Both the position numbers and the translations under genes were made by a program. The notes under the pieces are model-generated. The model was not told the origin of the DNA and ran no database searches. It saw nothing but the letters and a program-made list of their open reading frames with translations. A stretch of 64,000 bases of DNA. Source: Hypomesus transpacificus. Taxonomy: Eukaryota; Chordata; Actinopteri; Osmeriformes; Osmeridae. Positions 35,650 to 46,382 of this stretch are shown here, piece by piece. The stretch spans positions 1,821,998 through 1,885,997 of the forward strand of contig NW_025813938.1 of assembly GCF_021917145.1 (NCBI RefSeq), read 5' to 3'. Numbering within the stretch: position 1 is the first letter of the stretch; each line of letters starts with the position of its first letter.

Positions 35650-38600
35650 ATGGTGGTCGCAATGTTATCAAAGTACCGCTGCCTTTTGTTGAGTGCAACT
35701 GCGAAGCGGTTTATCGGTTCTGAACACAGGCGGATTCTGAGCTCAACCATGGCTAGATGGGCGACCAAGTGCTCACTGTCGAGTTTGACTAGTCAAGTAA
35801 AGAGGGTATCTATTGAAGGCAACATTGGTAAGTGACTTCAAACCTTAAAGAAGCTTGACATTGAAGTCAGTCACGATACAGACCAAATCGAAATCAATAT
35901 TTATTTCGTCTTTGCGTGTCAGCTGTGGGGAAGTCAACCTTCGCTCGGCTTCTGCAGGCAGCTAAGCCGGACTGGGAAGTTGTCTCTGAACCCATTAGTA
36001 AATGGCAAGCAATAGAGAGCAGCTCTAGCCAGGTAAGATAACCCCAATGTACAAAAAATACATTTACAATTTAAATCCAAAGTGACGTACAGATAGTCCT
36101 GAAAACCAGCAGTATGTACCACAAATTGACCTGACATCGCTCGTTGTTTCAGCAGAGCGACCCAGCCTCCCAGCCCTCCGTCAGTAACCTCCTGGATATG
36201 ATGTACCAAGATCCTAAGCGCTGGTCTTACACCTTCCAGACCTTCTCGTGCATGACCCGCCTGCGGACCCAGCTGCAGCCTCCGCCGGCCCGCCTGCTCA
36301 GCTCCCAGGATGCACCTGTGCAGGTGTTTGAACGCTCGGTATACAGTGACAGGTGGGCTAAACGGGAGCATTTTCAGGCAGTGTGACCTATTCAGATGCA
36401 AGGTATACCTCAGTGGAAGAGAGTTTGACTGGATCAAGAGGTCACAGATTTAAACCACACCCCTGTACGTGGCTTTGAATAAAATCAAAACAAACACTAG
36501 CTGCTTGTGGTCTCTAGGTACATCTTTGCCCTGAACATGCTTGAGCTGGGCTGCATCAACGCTACAGAGTGGGCGGTCTACCAGGACTGGCACTCCTTCC
36601 TGGTGGAGCAGTTTGGCAACCAGGTGGAGCTGGAGGGCGTTATCTACCTCAGGGCCCCCCCACAGGTAGCCATGGACACACACACACACACACGCATCAT
36701 ACCTCTCTCTTTGACACACACATATCATCTCTCTCTGACACGTTAATGTTCAGTGTTTAGTAGAGCTTGATAGTGTTCATGTACAGTGTTCAGTAGTAGC
36801 TGGTAGTGTTAATGTACAGTGTTCAGTGGGGGCTGGTAGTGTTAATGTACAGTGTTCAGTGGGGGCTGGTAGTGTTAATGTACAGTGTTCAGTGGGGGCT
36901 GGTAGTGTTAATGTACAGTGTTCAGTGGGGGCTGGTAGTGTTAATGTACAGTGTTCAGTGGGGGCTGGTAGTGTTAATGTACAGTGATCAGTAGTAGCTG
37001 GTGGTGTTAATGTACAGTGTTCAGTAGTAGCTGGTGGTGTTAATGTACAGTGTTCAGTAGTAGCTGGTGGTGTTAATATACAGTGATCAGTAGTAGCTGG
37101 TGGTGTTAATGTACAGTGTTCAGTAGTAGCTGGTGGTGTTAATGTACAGTGTTCAGTAGTAGCTGGTGGTGTTAATGTACAGTGTTCAGTGGGGGCTGGT
37201 AGTGTCAATGTACAGTGATCAGTAGTAGCTGGTGGTGTTAATGTACAGTGATCAGTAGTAGCTGGTGGTGTTAATGTACAGTGTTCAGTAGTAGCTGGTG
37301 GTGTTAATGTACAGTGTTCAGTAGTAGCTGGTGGTGTTAATATACAGTGATCAGTAGTAGCTGGTGGTGTTAATGTACAGTGTTCAGTAGTAGCTGGTGG
37401 TGTTAATGTACAGTGTTCAGTAGTAGCTGGTGGTGTTAATGTACAGTGTTCAGTAGTAGCTGGTGGTGTTAATGTACAGTGTTCAGTGGGGGCTGGTGGT
37501 GTTAATGTACAGTGTTCAGTGGGGGCTGGTAGTGTCAATGTACAGTGTTCAGTAGTAGCTGGTGGTGTTAATGTACAGTGTTCAGTAGTAGCTGGTGGTG
37601 TTAATGTACAGTGTTCAGTAGTAGCTGGTGGTGTTAATGTACAGTGTTCAGTAGTAGCTGGTGGTGTTAATGTACAGTGTTCAGTGGGGGCTGGTAGTGT
37701 CAATGTACAGTGTTCAGTAGTAGCTGGTGGTGTTAATGTACAGTGTTCAGTGGGGGCTGGTAGTGTCAATGTGTAGCTCTTGAGGGTGTATCTGCGTTCT
37801 TCCAGACGTGTATGGAGCGGCTGGGTCGTCGCGGGCGTGTGGAGGAGAAGGGGGTGGAGCTGGACTACCTGGAGGGACTTCACGCCCAGCATGAGAGGTG
37901 GCTCCTGGACAAAACCACCAGGTGAGTCCTGTCACCTGACATGCCAACGCTGAGCCACTGTCAACCACCGCACAGGAACCTCCCATCCAATCATCACGCT
38001 CTGTTTGTGGAGCTCTTTTTTACGAGCAGAGGGCTTCGCCTACGCCCCCAGAACTGAGCCTAAACTAAACAAATCCCTCAACTAAAACCCGACTTTAAAA
38101 AACAGGGCAAGTTGAACCTAGTCTTTAGGATCCATGGTGATGATCTGTGATGTTTAGTTTGGCTCTGTCTCTGCAGGCTGCACTTTGATTGGTTGACGAA
38201 GGTGCCTGTCTTGGTGATCGACGCGAGCGTCGAGTTTGAGTCGGACCCTGAAGTACGCGCCAAACTCGTCTCACAGGTACGCTGGCCGTTTTGGCCCCAT
38301 TTTGACCCGCACTCGAAAAAGCTTCCCAACGTTTTCCCTCGTCTGTGCAATGTGCATGTCGTACCACGTTCCACCACACAGTGGCACACTTCCAACACTC
38401 CTGCAACGAACCAAAACACAAGTGTCATAGATCTTCTGCTTATCATTTCCACGTGAAAACTGTGAACTACATTTATATCTTATAGAAACTATGCTATGAT
38501 CTATCTTCCACTTTTATGACATCTGGGACTTGTGTGTGTCATGTGTTCTGTATTGAAATGAGTCGTAGATTAGTTTTTGATGGTGTTGATGACACAGACC

Positions 38601-38650
38601 CTGTTATCACTTCCCTTCCACAGGTTAAAGACTTCTTCAGTGGATTATAA
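35650..38650 (+). CDS. dguok: Deoxyguanosine kinase, mitochondrial
   Basis: Phosphorylates purine deoxynucleosides for mitochondrial dNTP supply. Seven exons: 35650-35827, 35923-36032, 36153-36352, 36518-36665, 37806-37921, 38177-38276 and 38624-38650, giving 292 residues with all phases joining. The first ATG (gtcATGg) opens a basic, Leu/Ser/Arg-rich leader typical of mitochondrial import; an ATG four codons later is an alternative. The P-loop GNIAVGKST spans residues 57-65, the ERSVYSDRY motif begins at 156 (DRS/ERS-type catalytic and substrate residues), and the arginine-rich lid [12 protein letters not shown] begins at 217. NLLDMMY and WSYTFQTFS are closer to DGUOK than to cytosolic DCK, and the leader agrees. 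Intron 4 is mostly a 33-bp minisatellite. Confidence 0.93.
36405..36490 (+). mobile_element. SINE remnant in dguok intron 3
   Basis: The tRNA-like acctcagtggaagagagttt and cacagatttaaacc precede the tail ggctttgaataaaatc. Diverged copy of the same SINE family. Confidence 0.5.
36775..37772. repeat. 33-bp minisatellite in dguok intron 4
   Basis: About 30 copies of a 33-bp unit (gtgttaatgtacagtgttca then gtagtagctggtg, with a gggggctggtagt variant). The unit is a multiple of three, so both strands show long open frames, one of 371 codons. They are not genes. Confidence 0.95.
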
Positions 38651-39450
38651 GAAGCTGCCACAGAGATTGTTTTAAATCAAGAAGTTAACCTTTGAACCTC
38701 AATAACTGAAACACACTCACCGATGGATCTTGTTACAAAGCTGTTTATTCCAAGTAGTTTTAATGACTTGTCAATTATTTACGAGGTGCTATATGTATCT
38801 AAACAGGAGAACAGTTTAGTTTCACTCTAATTAAATCTGAACTTTTTACAGGGTAGCCTAGCAACCCATTCTTGTAAGGCACCGCCCATTAGAGTCCCTC
38901 AGACTTCATAAAGGATTAAGCTATGGCGTTTACAGTGGCATCAAATATGGAAAAGTTCAATTCCAGCGTTTAGGTATTTCGTGTTTTGTATGTTTCAGTC
39001 CCAGATTAGATGGAATTGAAAGTGAATTGTCAGTTATCCGTTGTGCGGTACATCTGAGGACCAAACTGACCAGGATATGCCAGCACCAACATATTGAAGA
39101 AAAGAGCAACATACCAAACTCTTCCAAACTGTGAATACATGTGAAGTTCTCAAATATAATGACTCATCTTTTAAAAATCGTATTCTGTAGCCTAATGTAT
39201 CAACAGAATGTAACAATTTTACTACTTCCTTGTAAATTACAATGTTGTTTAGCTTTACTTGTACTTGTATTAAGGCATTTACCTTGCTTGATATTGGATT
39301 TATTTATTGAAGAACCTCACCCTAGAAATGTTTATCTGATCGCTGTTAGATATGACCTGTAGTTGTTGTGATGTGACCTTTGAACTTCTGCTACTTCTGG
39401 GTCTCAATTTACATTTTGGAAAAAAAAATAAAAAATCTCATCTATAGGAT
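38651..39450 (+). other. dguok: dguok 3' UTR
   Basis: AT-rich untranslated sequence after the stop, with an AATAAA at 39427-39432 in an A-rich tract. Confidence 0.55.
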
Positions 39451-39722
39451 TCATGTCTCGTATATCCCTTTTTGATTTCACTGTCAATCGAAAAGGTTTC
39501 AACAAACGTTATTGTTTTTCAATGTTTTTACAAAGGCGTGAAGGAGATGTGGCATATGCACCTCAAACAGAGAGTGGGCCCCTATGAATACTAATGCCTG
39601 GATCATTTCATAGAACAATGACCTTGGATCAGTGCATTTCCCCTCCACACCCCCATCTCTCTGATGTGCATGGGGGATCTGAGGACTGGTAACGGCAGGG
39701 TCATCAAAGGGCAGCTGTCCAC

Positions 39723-39728
39723 TATAAA
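39723..39728 (+). promoter_or_regulatory. TATA box of the nodal-related gene
   Basis: TATAAA lies about 145 bases before the start codon, which would place transcription start near 39755 with a 5' leader of about 115 bases. A CAGAC (Smad-type) element is nearby at about 39746. Confidence 0.7.
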
Positions 39729-39869
39729 AGCTGTGTCTGGCGGTCAGACTGCTCAAAGCATCAGTACACACCAGGACCAGCTGGGCGAAGCAGGCTTGTG
39801 TCTCACATTTTCAAGCGAAGCCTAACTTTACGGAAAGACGTTACGGGTGACCGATCGCTGTTACAAAGG

Positions 39870-41885
39870 ATGGGAAGTTTTGCACAATGGGTTCTTTGCG
39901 CGTGCTTTTTCTGCTTCTCCCGGCTTGTCAGCCCGATGCACGAGAGGCACGAGCCTCGGTTTCATAAGAGCCTGAACAATTCAGAGTCTGGACACGTGAG
40001 CACAGCTTTCCATCCTAACAGGTACCCGCTCTATATGATGCAGTTGTACCGCTCCTTCAAAACTTCGGGTTCTCCACAGTCCCTGGCTGTCAAGCCCGTG
40101 AGCGCACACAGTGACAGGTCCACTCTACGCGATTCTGACTCCGTACTCAGTCTTATTGCAAAAGGTAAGCTATCTATTCGCTATTTCTAACATTTCGGTT
40201 ACAAATGAGGTTAATGGGTCTTCAAGTTTGCAAACAGTATGCACGTAGGTTATAGCCTAGGCGTCATATGTCATTTAACGCCTTTGTTTTCCTTTTGACT
40301 TCCGGTGTTGTTCATAGTATTTCAAGTATTAGTTTTCAGGTATGGCTATTGCCGATTGACCTGTATTTCAAGCAAGGGGGTAGACAACCAGACGACTGGG
40401 TTCCCTGCCCTCTCCATCACTGCCACCCTTATCTGCGTTATCGGATCCTCCCTTTGTACAACCCACTAGTGTCAAAATGCTTATTCGACTTTAAAGGGTT
40501 TCTCCGTTTTATGTGAGTGGGTGTGTGTATTTGCTCCTCAGACGCCCTTAGCACGAGGGGGTTCAATACACATCCGGTCCTCCCCTCCCTCTCTCTCCAG
40601 CGTTTTGGCTTTTTCTGACTACAACAGATTGGACGGATCTTTGAGGACTGCAGCGCGTAAAGTTTCTGCCAGCTGTCTCTTCAGTCACGTTATGTTGTTT
40701 AACGAGTTTCTTCTTTATTTCCAGGTTGCCATCAAGTGGAAAATAAATGGACCGTTACCTTTGACATGTCCTCCATCTCCACCGCAGACGACATACAGCT
40801 GTCCGAACTTCGGATCAGACTACCGGCTTTTTCCGCCTCCAAACGCGTCACCGTAGACATTTATCACTCTGGCAAGCAGGACTGTGAACCGAGGAGCGCT
40901 CCATGCCCGGAGGAGCAGGACTGTGAACCGAGGAGCGCTCCATGCCCGGAGGAGAAGCTGCTCCTGGGGAGTTTTGGAGCGTCCCCCGGTGATGCGAAGT
41001 CCACCTGGAAGGTATTCAACGTCACCGCCTTATTAAAGTACTGGCTGCACCAGGGAGACACGCTGGCGAGGTCTGAGGCGACAGTGAAGGATATGATGGA
41101 GGCAGAACACGGTAGTGGGGTGGAGGAGGACCGGGAGGTGGTGGGCATGCCCCGTCGTGGACATATGGGTGAGAGGCACAGCAAGCGTCATCTTACAACT
41201 GACCGGGTCATGATGGTCATCTTCTCCAAGCACAACCTGCATCAAGACGGCCATAACGTGTCCACCCTCATACACACTGTTGAGCGCTCCAAATACGTCA
41301 CCATGGACCGGGTCAGCGGTGGACCGAACGGCCGACGCCACAAGAGAAACCGGATGGAAAGGGTACGGTTGGGCGGTGTAATTGCTGCCACTGCGTCTCC
41401 GTCTGAAGCAGTCCAGCGGCTGTTATGTCGGAAGGTGGACATGTGGGTTGATTTCGAGCAGATCGGTTGGAACGAGTGGATCGTCTACCCAAAGCGCTAC
41501 AATGCTTTCAGGTGTGAAGGAGAATGTCCCACACCGGTTGACGAGTCCTTCCAGCCCACTAACCATGCATACATGCAGGTAAGATAGTCGTTTCTCTGTG
41601 TGCTCTGTCGTTTTGGAATCATAATTATACAGTGTACTTACACCAGGCCTATATTACAGAGTTTATAAATTACAACTTAATTAAAGCGCGATATGAAATA
41701 ACTAACTTTTATCTGTGTTCCGGTATTTACAGAGCCTGTTGAGACTCTACCATCCCGAGAGGGTGTCTTGTCCCTCCTGCGTGCCCACGCGCCTCAGCCC
41801 GCTGTCCATGCTGTACTACGAGAACGACGACGTGGTCTTGAGACATCACGAGGACATGATCGTGGAAGAGTGCGGTTGTCATTGA
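39870..41885 (+). CDS. nodal: Nodal-related TGF-beta family ligand
   Basis: Secreted morphogen that signals through activin-type receptors and EGF-CFC co-receptors in mesendoderm and left-right patterning. Three exons: 39870-40164, 40725-41578 and 41733-41885 (phases 1 and 0), giving 433 residues. The signal peptide is [19 protein letters not shown]. The prodomain contains VTFDMSSIS and [15 protein letters not shown] basic site RRHKR ends at residue 306, leaving a mature ligand of about 127 residues with the cystine-knot cysteines RLLCRK, FRCEGEC, VSCPSC and the terminal [20 protein letters not shown] is typical of nodals. The downstream eif4ebp2 repeats the human NODAL-EIF4EBP2 linkage. Fish have three paralogues (ndr1, ndr2, spaw). 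I cannot decide firmly; spaw is my best guess. The prodomain carries an exact 39-bp duplication. Confidence 0.92.
40877..40954 (+). repeat. Exact 39-bp tandem duplication in the nodal prodomain
   Basis: Two identical in-frame copies encode [13 protein letters not shown] twice (residues 150-162 and 163-175), adding two extra cysteines to the propeptide. Confidence 0.97.
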
Positions 41886-42235
41886 CGACCCGTACACAAA
41901 CCGATTAAACACTTAAGGACACACGAATATTATTTATTTTTATCACTTGGTTATTTGTTGATGCTGCTGTCAGTGATCCAAGATACTTATTGTACCATTT
42001 GATGATACTACTATGCACTAGAGTTCAACTGTATTTTATGACAATCTTCACATTTTATCCATGTCATGAAATGTTTTGTTATTTACAGCAATTGAATGTT
42101 AAATTTTTCGTAGAAAGTGTGTGAGATTATAATAAAGGATTGTTTTCTATATATATGTAAATGTAAGCTATATATGTGAGATGTTGTTCCAATAGAACTA
42201 CATGACAATAAATACAACTGAATTAAGAAAACCTT
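41886..42235 (+). other. 3' UTR of the nodal-related gene
   Basis: AT-rich sequence with AATAAA at 42131-42136 and 42207-42212. Confidence 0.75.
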
Positions 42236-45200
42236 GTGAATCTGTCATAACAGTATAATAACTGTCTAATAAGTGTAATAACAGTATACTAAAAGTATAA
42301 TAGTGTAATAACAGTATAAGAACTATGTAAGTGTAACAACAGTGCAGCAATGGCAAAAGTACACCCATCCTTCACTCAAGTAGAGGTACAGATACTCTTT
42401 TCAAAGACTGGTGAAAGTTACAGTAAAATAAGCAGGGTTCGAATTACGCGGGGGCTTGGGGGGGTTTGACCCCCCTAATAAAAATAACAGGTCAAGGGGG
42501 TCGATACATTTATATATCGTTCTTACCTGTAATCGTAAATATTACTTTACGCCCTGGAGAAGAAGTTGATTTGGATAATTCGCACTCTGGTTAGTGTGTG
42601 TGTTTTGGGGGGTGTTTTGGATTAAATTATCAAAGGGGTTAGCATGTATGTTTGACGAAAGGGCTAAGCATGTGTTTTTTGGGGTAAATGACGAAAGGGG
42701 TTGGCATGTGTGTTTTGGATGAAATGACCAAAGGGGTTAGCATGTGTGTTTTAGGGTAAAGGACTAACGGAATTAGCATGTGTGTTTTGGATGAAATGAC
42801 CAAAGGGGTTAGCATGTGTGTTTTGGGGTAAATGACCAAAGGGGTTGGCATGTGTGTTTTCGGGTAAATGACCAAAGGAATTAGCATGTGTGTTTTGGAT
42901 GAAATGACCAAAGGGGTTAGCATGTGTGTTTTGGGGTAAATGACCAAAGGGGTTGGCATGTGTGTTTTCGGGTAAATGACCAAAGGGGTTAGCATGTGTG
43001 TTTTGGGGTAAATGACCAAAGGAATTAGCATGTGTGTTTTGGATGAAATGACCAAAGGGGTTAGCATGTGTTTTTTGGGGTAAATGACCAAAAGGGGTTG
43101 GCTTGTGTGTTTTCGGGTAAATGACCAAAGGGATTAGCATGTATGTTTTGGATGAAATGACCAAATGGGTTAGCATGTGTGTTTTGGGGTAAATGACCAA
43201 AGGGGTTAGCCTGTGTGTTTTTGATGAAATGACCAAAGAGGTTAGCATGTATGTTTTGGATGAACTGACCAAAGGGGTTAGCATGTGTGTTTTGGGGTAA
43301 ATGACCAAAGGGGTGAGCCTGTGTGTTTTTGATGAAATGACCAAAGGGGTTAGCAAGTGTGTTTTGGGGTAAATGAACAAAGGGGTTAGCATGTGTGTTG
43401 TGGGGTAAATGACCAAAGGGGTTAGCATGCGTGTTTTGGGGTAAATGACCCTTTGGTCATTAGCATCAGGGTTCGAATCATGGGGGCTTGGGGGAGGGGG
43501 GGGGGTGGGGTTGACTCCCTAATTAAGACTTGGAACCCCCCAAAAGAGCATGGTATTTTGACCCAAACACACTATCAACGGAAAAGATAAATTGTTTATG
43601 TTACGTGGTGTTAAGTTTGAGGGGATGAGGGAGCAGGAAATAGAGGTGACAGGTTGAGCGCCTCGTGCCCCCTGGCCCTAACTAGCACGAGATGAAGTGA
43701 CAGAAGGTAAGACGCACGTGTGGGCCTGATGGCTGGGACAAGCCCCGCCCATCGCATTGCCCAGACCCATCAAAGCACGTAGCCGTTTTACTTGGAATAA
43801 ATGTGCTATAAAAATTACTTACTAATTCCTTCCTTATGTATTTTTTTTTTGTGGAAATCAGAATTTGATACTGTTGTAAAATGTACAGGAGGGCAGGGGT
43901 ATTATATTAGTACTGATTTGAGTCAAGAATCAAGTTTTGTTTATTTCAACCATTACAAATAATTTGTAATAGACATGTAACAATAAACATATTCGCCATG
44001 AAAGTTCGCAGACAAGCAATTTGCTTTGGCAGGAAGGTGCATACAATAAACATATAGGAATCTTAAATCTTAACCATAGTGCGCCAAACTGAAACTAACA
44101 TGTTTCTGCTACCTGATGTTATTGTAGCTTAAAAAGACGAAGTTAATATATCAGTAGAAATGGCAAAACATTTATCTATCGCGAGGTTTTCCCCCAAAAC
44201 GTCAAACTTCACGACAGACCATTTAAAGTTTTCGGGTCGACTGAAAGTGGAAGCAGACGAGGTCGGCGCCTGAAGAATGTGACATAGCTCTCGAGGATTC
44301 CGCCACGAGACGTCTGCAATCGAAGAGCGGGACGCTCAACCAGGAATGACAAGTTATCCTAGAACTGTCAAACTACCTGAACAACTTCACCCTTTAGTCT
44401 TTTGAAAGGGAGCTGTCAGACTGTGATGAAATCATACCTCTTTTCAACTGTAAGCCCCAGCGTCCACGCCTCCTTCTCTCTGTGTGTGTCAAGCGGTTTT
44501 TCATTGTCCCTACACTAATGGGGTGCTTGTTCAGATTCTGAATATAGTGTCTTGTAACTGAACACAGTAGATCGGTTTGATTTATAAGACTGTTGAGGTA
44601 TTTCCGTATGATGACACAGCAGGCTAGTGTTTGTCAGAATACTTCCATGCTTGCACTGAGCTGTTTCTGGATAGCGTTGTGTGGTTGGAGGAGCCTTGTG
44701 CAGGCTCAACTGTGTGACCATCCAGACAGAAGGTGTGAGAGTGTAATCCTCTGTCCAGGAGCAGAGGTACTAACTCTAACGTGTCCAGTCTCACACACAC
44801 TAACATCCATCTACACACACACATCCCTCTCTTCCTACACACACACTAACATTCCCCCCCCTCCACATACATTGACATCCTTCACTAAACCCCCCCCCAC
44901 ACACACACACTAACGTCCCCCTACACACACACATCCCTCTCTACACACACACACACACACCCTTCTGTTTCCTATCACAGCCTCCTATTGGTCAACTCAT
45001 GACATGGATAATGAGGCTCAGGGCCAATACACAACTAGCCAAAGTGTGTAAACCACACTGATCGGTGTAACGTTTCCCCAACTACTTGTCTCCTGTAAAC
45101 GACTAACCTTACACTCAGGAGGAAGGGAAGCAGTGTTCTGTCATCTTTATACAAACTGAGATCTCACTCACTTCAGATGTGCGTGTGGATTATGTTTAAC

Positions 45201-45720
45201 GGAGTGAAAAGGCTAAACGAAAGAAACAAATCCTGGTTTCTGTTTGGCCAGTTTGGTATCTGTGTGAAAGCCAGTCCCAAGCTGGGAAGCGGTATGTGAG
45301 GCGCTAGACGTTACTGAAGGTTTAACTGCTGGTTTCTACTCTTGCCACCTCTGTGGAAGCCCACTCTTGTCATGGCAATAAAATAATGTTGATTTGGGAA
45401 AAGGCTCTAACTAACAAAGACACATAGGTCTGGCATGAACTCGAGCAGTACAGGTTTCATTTTTTACAGGTTTACGAGCAGTGGAATAACCATTTCTAGG
45501 GCGTCTCTGTGAGAGGCCAGAAGGAGAAAGAGAATGTGTATTTTAGGTCAGCACTCACCAAATGGATTAATGACACTTGCCAGATCCCTGTTCAGATAAG
45601 AAACATCTTACTCTGGTTCCTAATACACACTCCCCCAGCCCCCCAGCCCCCCCCCCCCCAGCCCCCCCCGTTTGTCCCAACAAACACAAAGAACAGCATC
45701 AGTGGGTGCCGACAATTAAC
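42236..45720. other. Intergenic region between nodal and eif4ebp2
   Basis: No gene is visible. It holds a 36-bp minisatellite at 42630-43450 flanked by two similar sequences, AT-rich unique DNA, CA-rich tracts at 44790-44960 and a C-rich tract at 45630-45670. A short open frame at 44593-44910 contains spaced cysteines but has no clear family and ends in CA repeat. Confidence 0.6.
42630..43450. repeat. 36-bp minisatellite
   Basis: About 22 copies of a unit containing ttagcatgtgtgttttgggg and taaatgaccaaagggg, with a second version reading ggatgaaatgacc. The open frames on the minus strand come from the unit length being a multiple of three. Confidence 0.93.
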
Positions 45721-45724
45721 TTCC

Positions 45725-46382
45725 ATTCAACTTTCAGCTCACTTTATTGCTTGGCCGTCTTTACAAACCATGTGAAAATGTTTTCCCAAAATGTATTTCA
45801 AAATGTGAACAAAAACAGATGCGAAATTCCACTGTATGACACCTATTGTGAACATTCTTTTTTTTTTTTTTTTTATCAGAAAAACAACTATAAATTGGTG
45901 CAGTATTTCAAAGGCAACCTGAAAAAGACTTGATGGTGATTGGGTGTGAGGGTTAAAGGTCATTCAGACGTCACCACGACGTGAGAGAATTATCAAATCC
46001 ATAGAATACAAATAAAAGGCCTACCACTTCCAGCGAGAAAAATCCACCCGCTGTTTTTCCGGCACATTCCGGGTACAAAAGGTTGAGTAGATAGAAAATA
46101 AGTCAAGTTCGGTGTTCTGTGTTTACGTTTAACAGTAGCTACTCTGAAACATACAAGGCACAACCAACGTTATAATCACACTGAACGGTCTTAACCCTCT
46201 CGTGCCTCAGGTTTCACAGTCGTATCAGAGAATTGTCGTTTACAACAGCGGAAGAACGGACTGAATGGAAACGGAAGGATGGTTAAAGAGCGAAGGACAG
46301 AGAGAAGCAGGGTCGAGGAGAGCCCTCTTCAGCGTCATGGTTACAGGGATAGGTGATTCACTTCCTTCCACTGGCCAACCGG
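45725..46382 (-). other. eif4ebp2: eif4ebp2 3' UTR
   Basis: The untranslated sequence runs from the stop codon down to a minus-strand AATAAA (TTTATT at 45743-45748). It includes an A-run on the transcript strand near 45859-45876. Confidence 0.65.

Noticed and set aside
36777-37892. 371-codon open frame ([11 protein letters not shown] repeats), minus strand
   Set aside because: Reverse reading of the 33-bp minisatellite in dguok intron 4.
39798-39869. N-terminal extension of the nodal protein
   Set aside because: The upstream codon is GTG, not ATG; the signal peptide begins at the ATG at 39870.
42751-43428. 225-codon open frame, minus strand
   Set aside because: Product of the 36-bp minisatellite; no start context, splice structure or family.
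44593-44913. Small cysteine-containing open frame
   Set aside because: No family match and it dissolves into CA repeat; not supportable as a gene.
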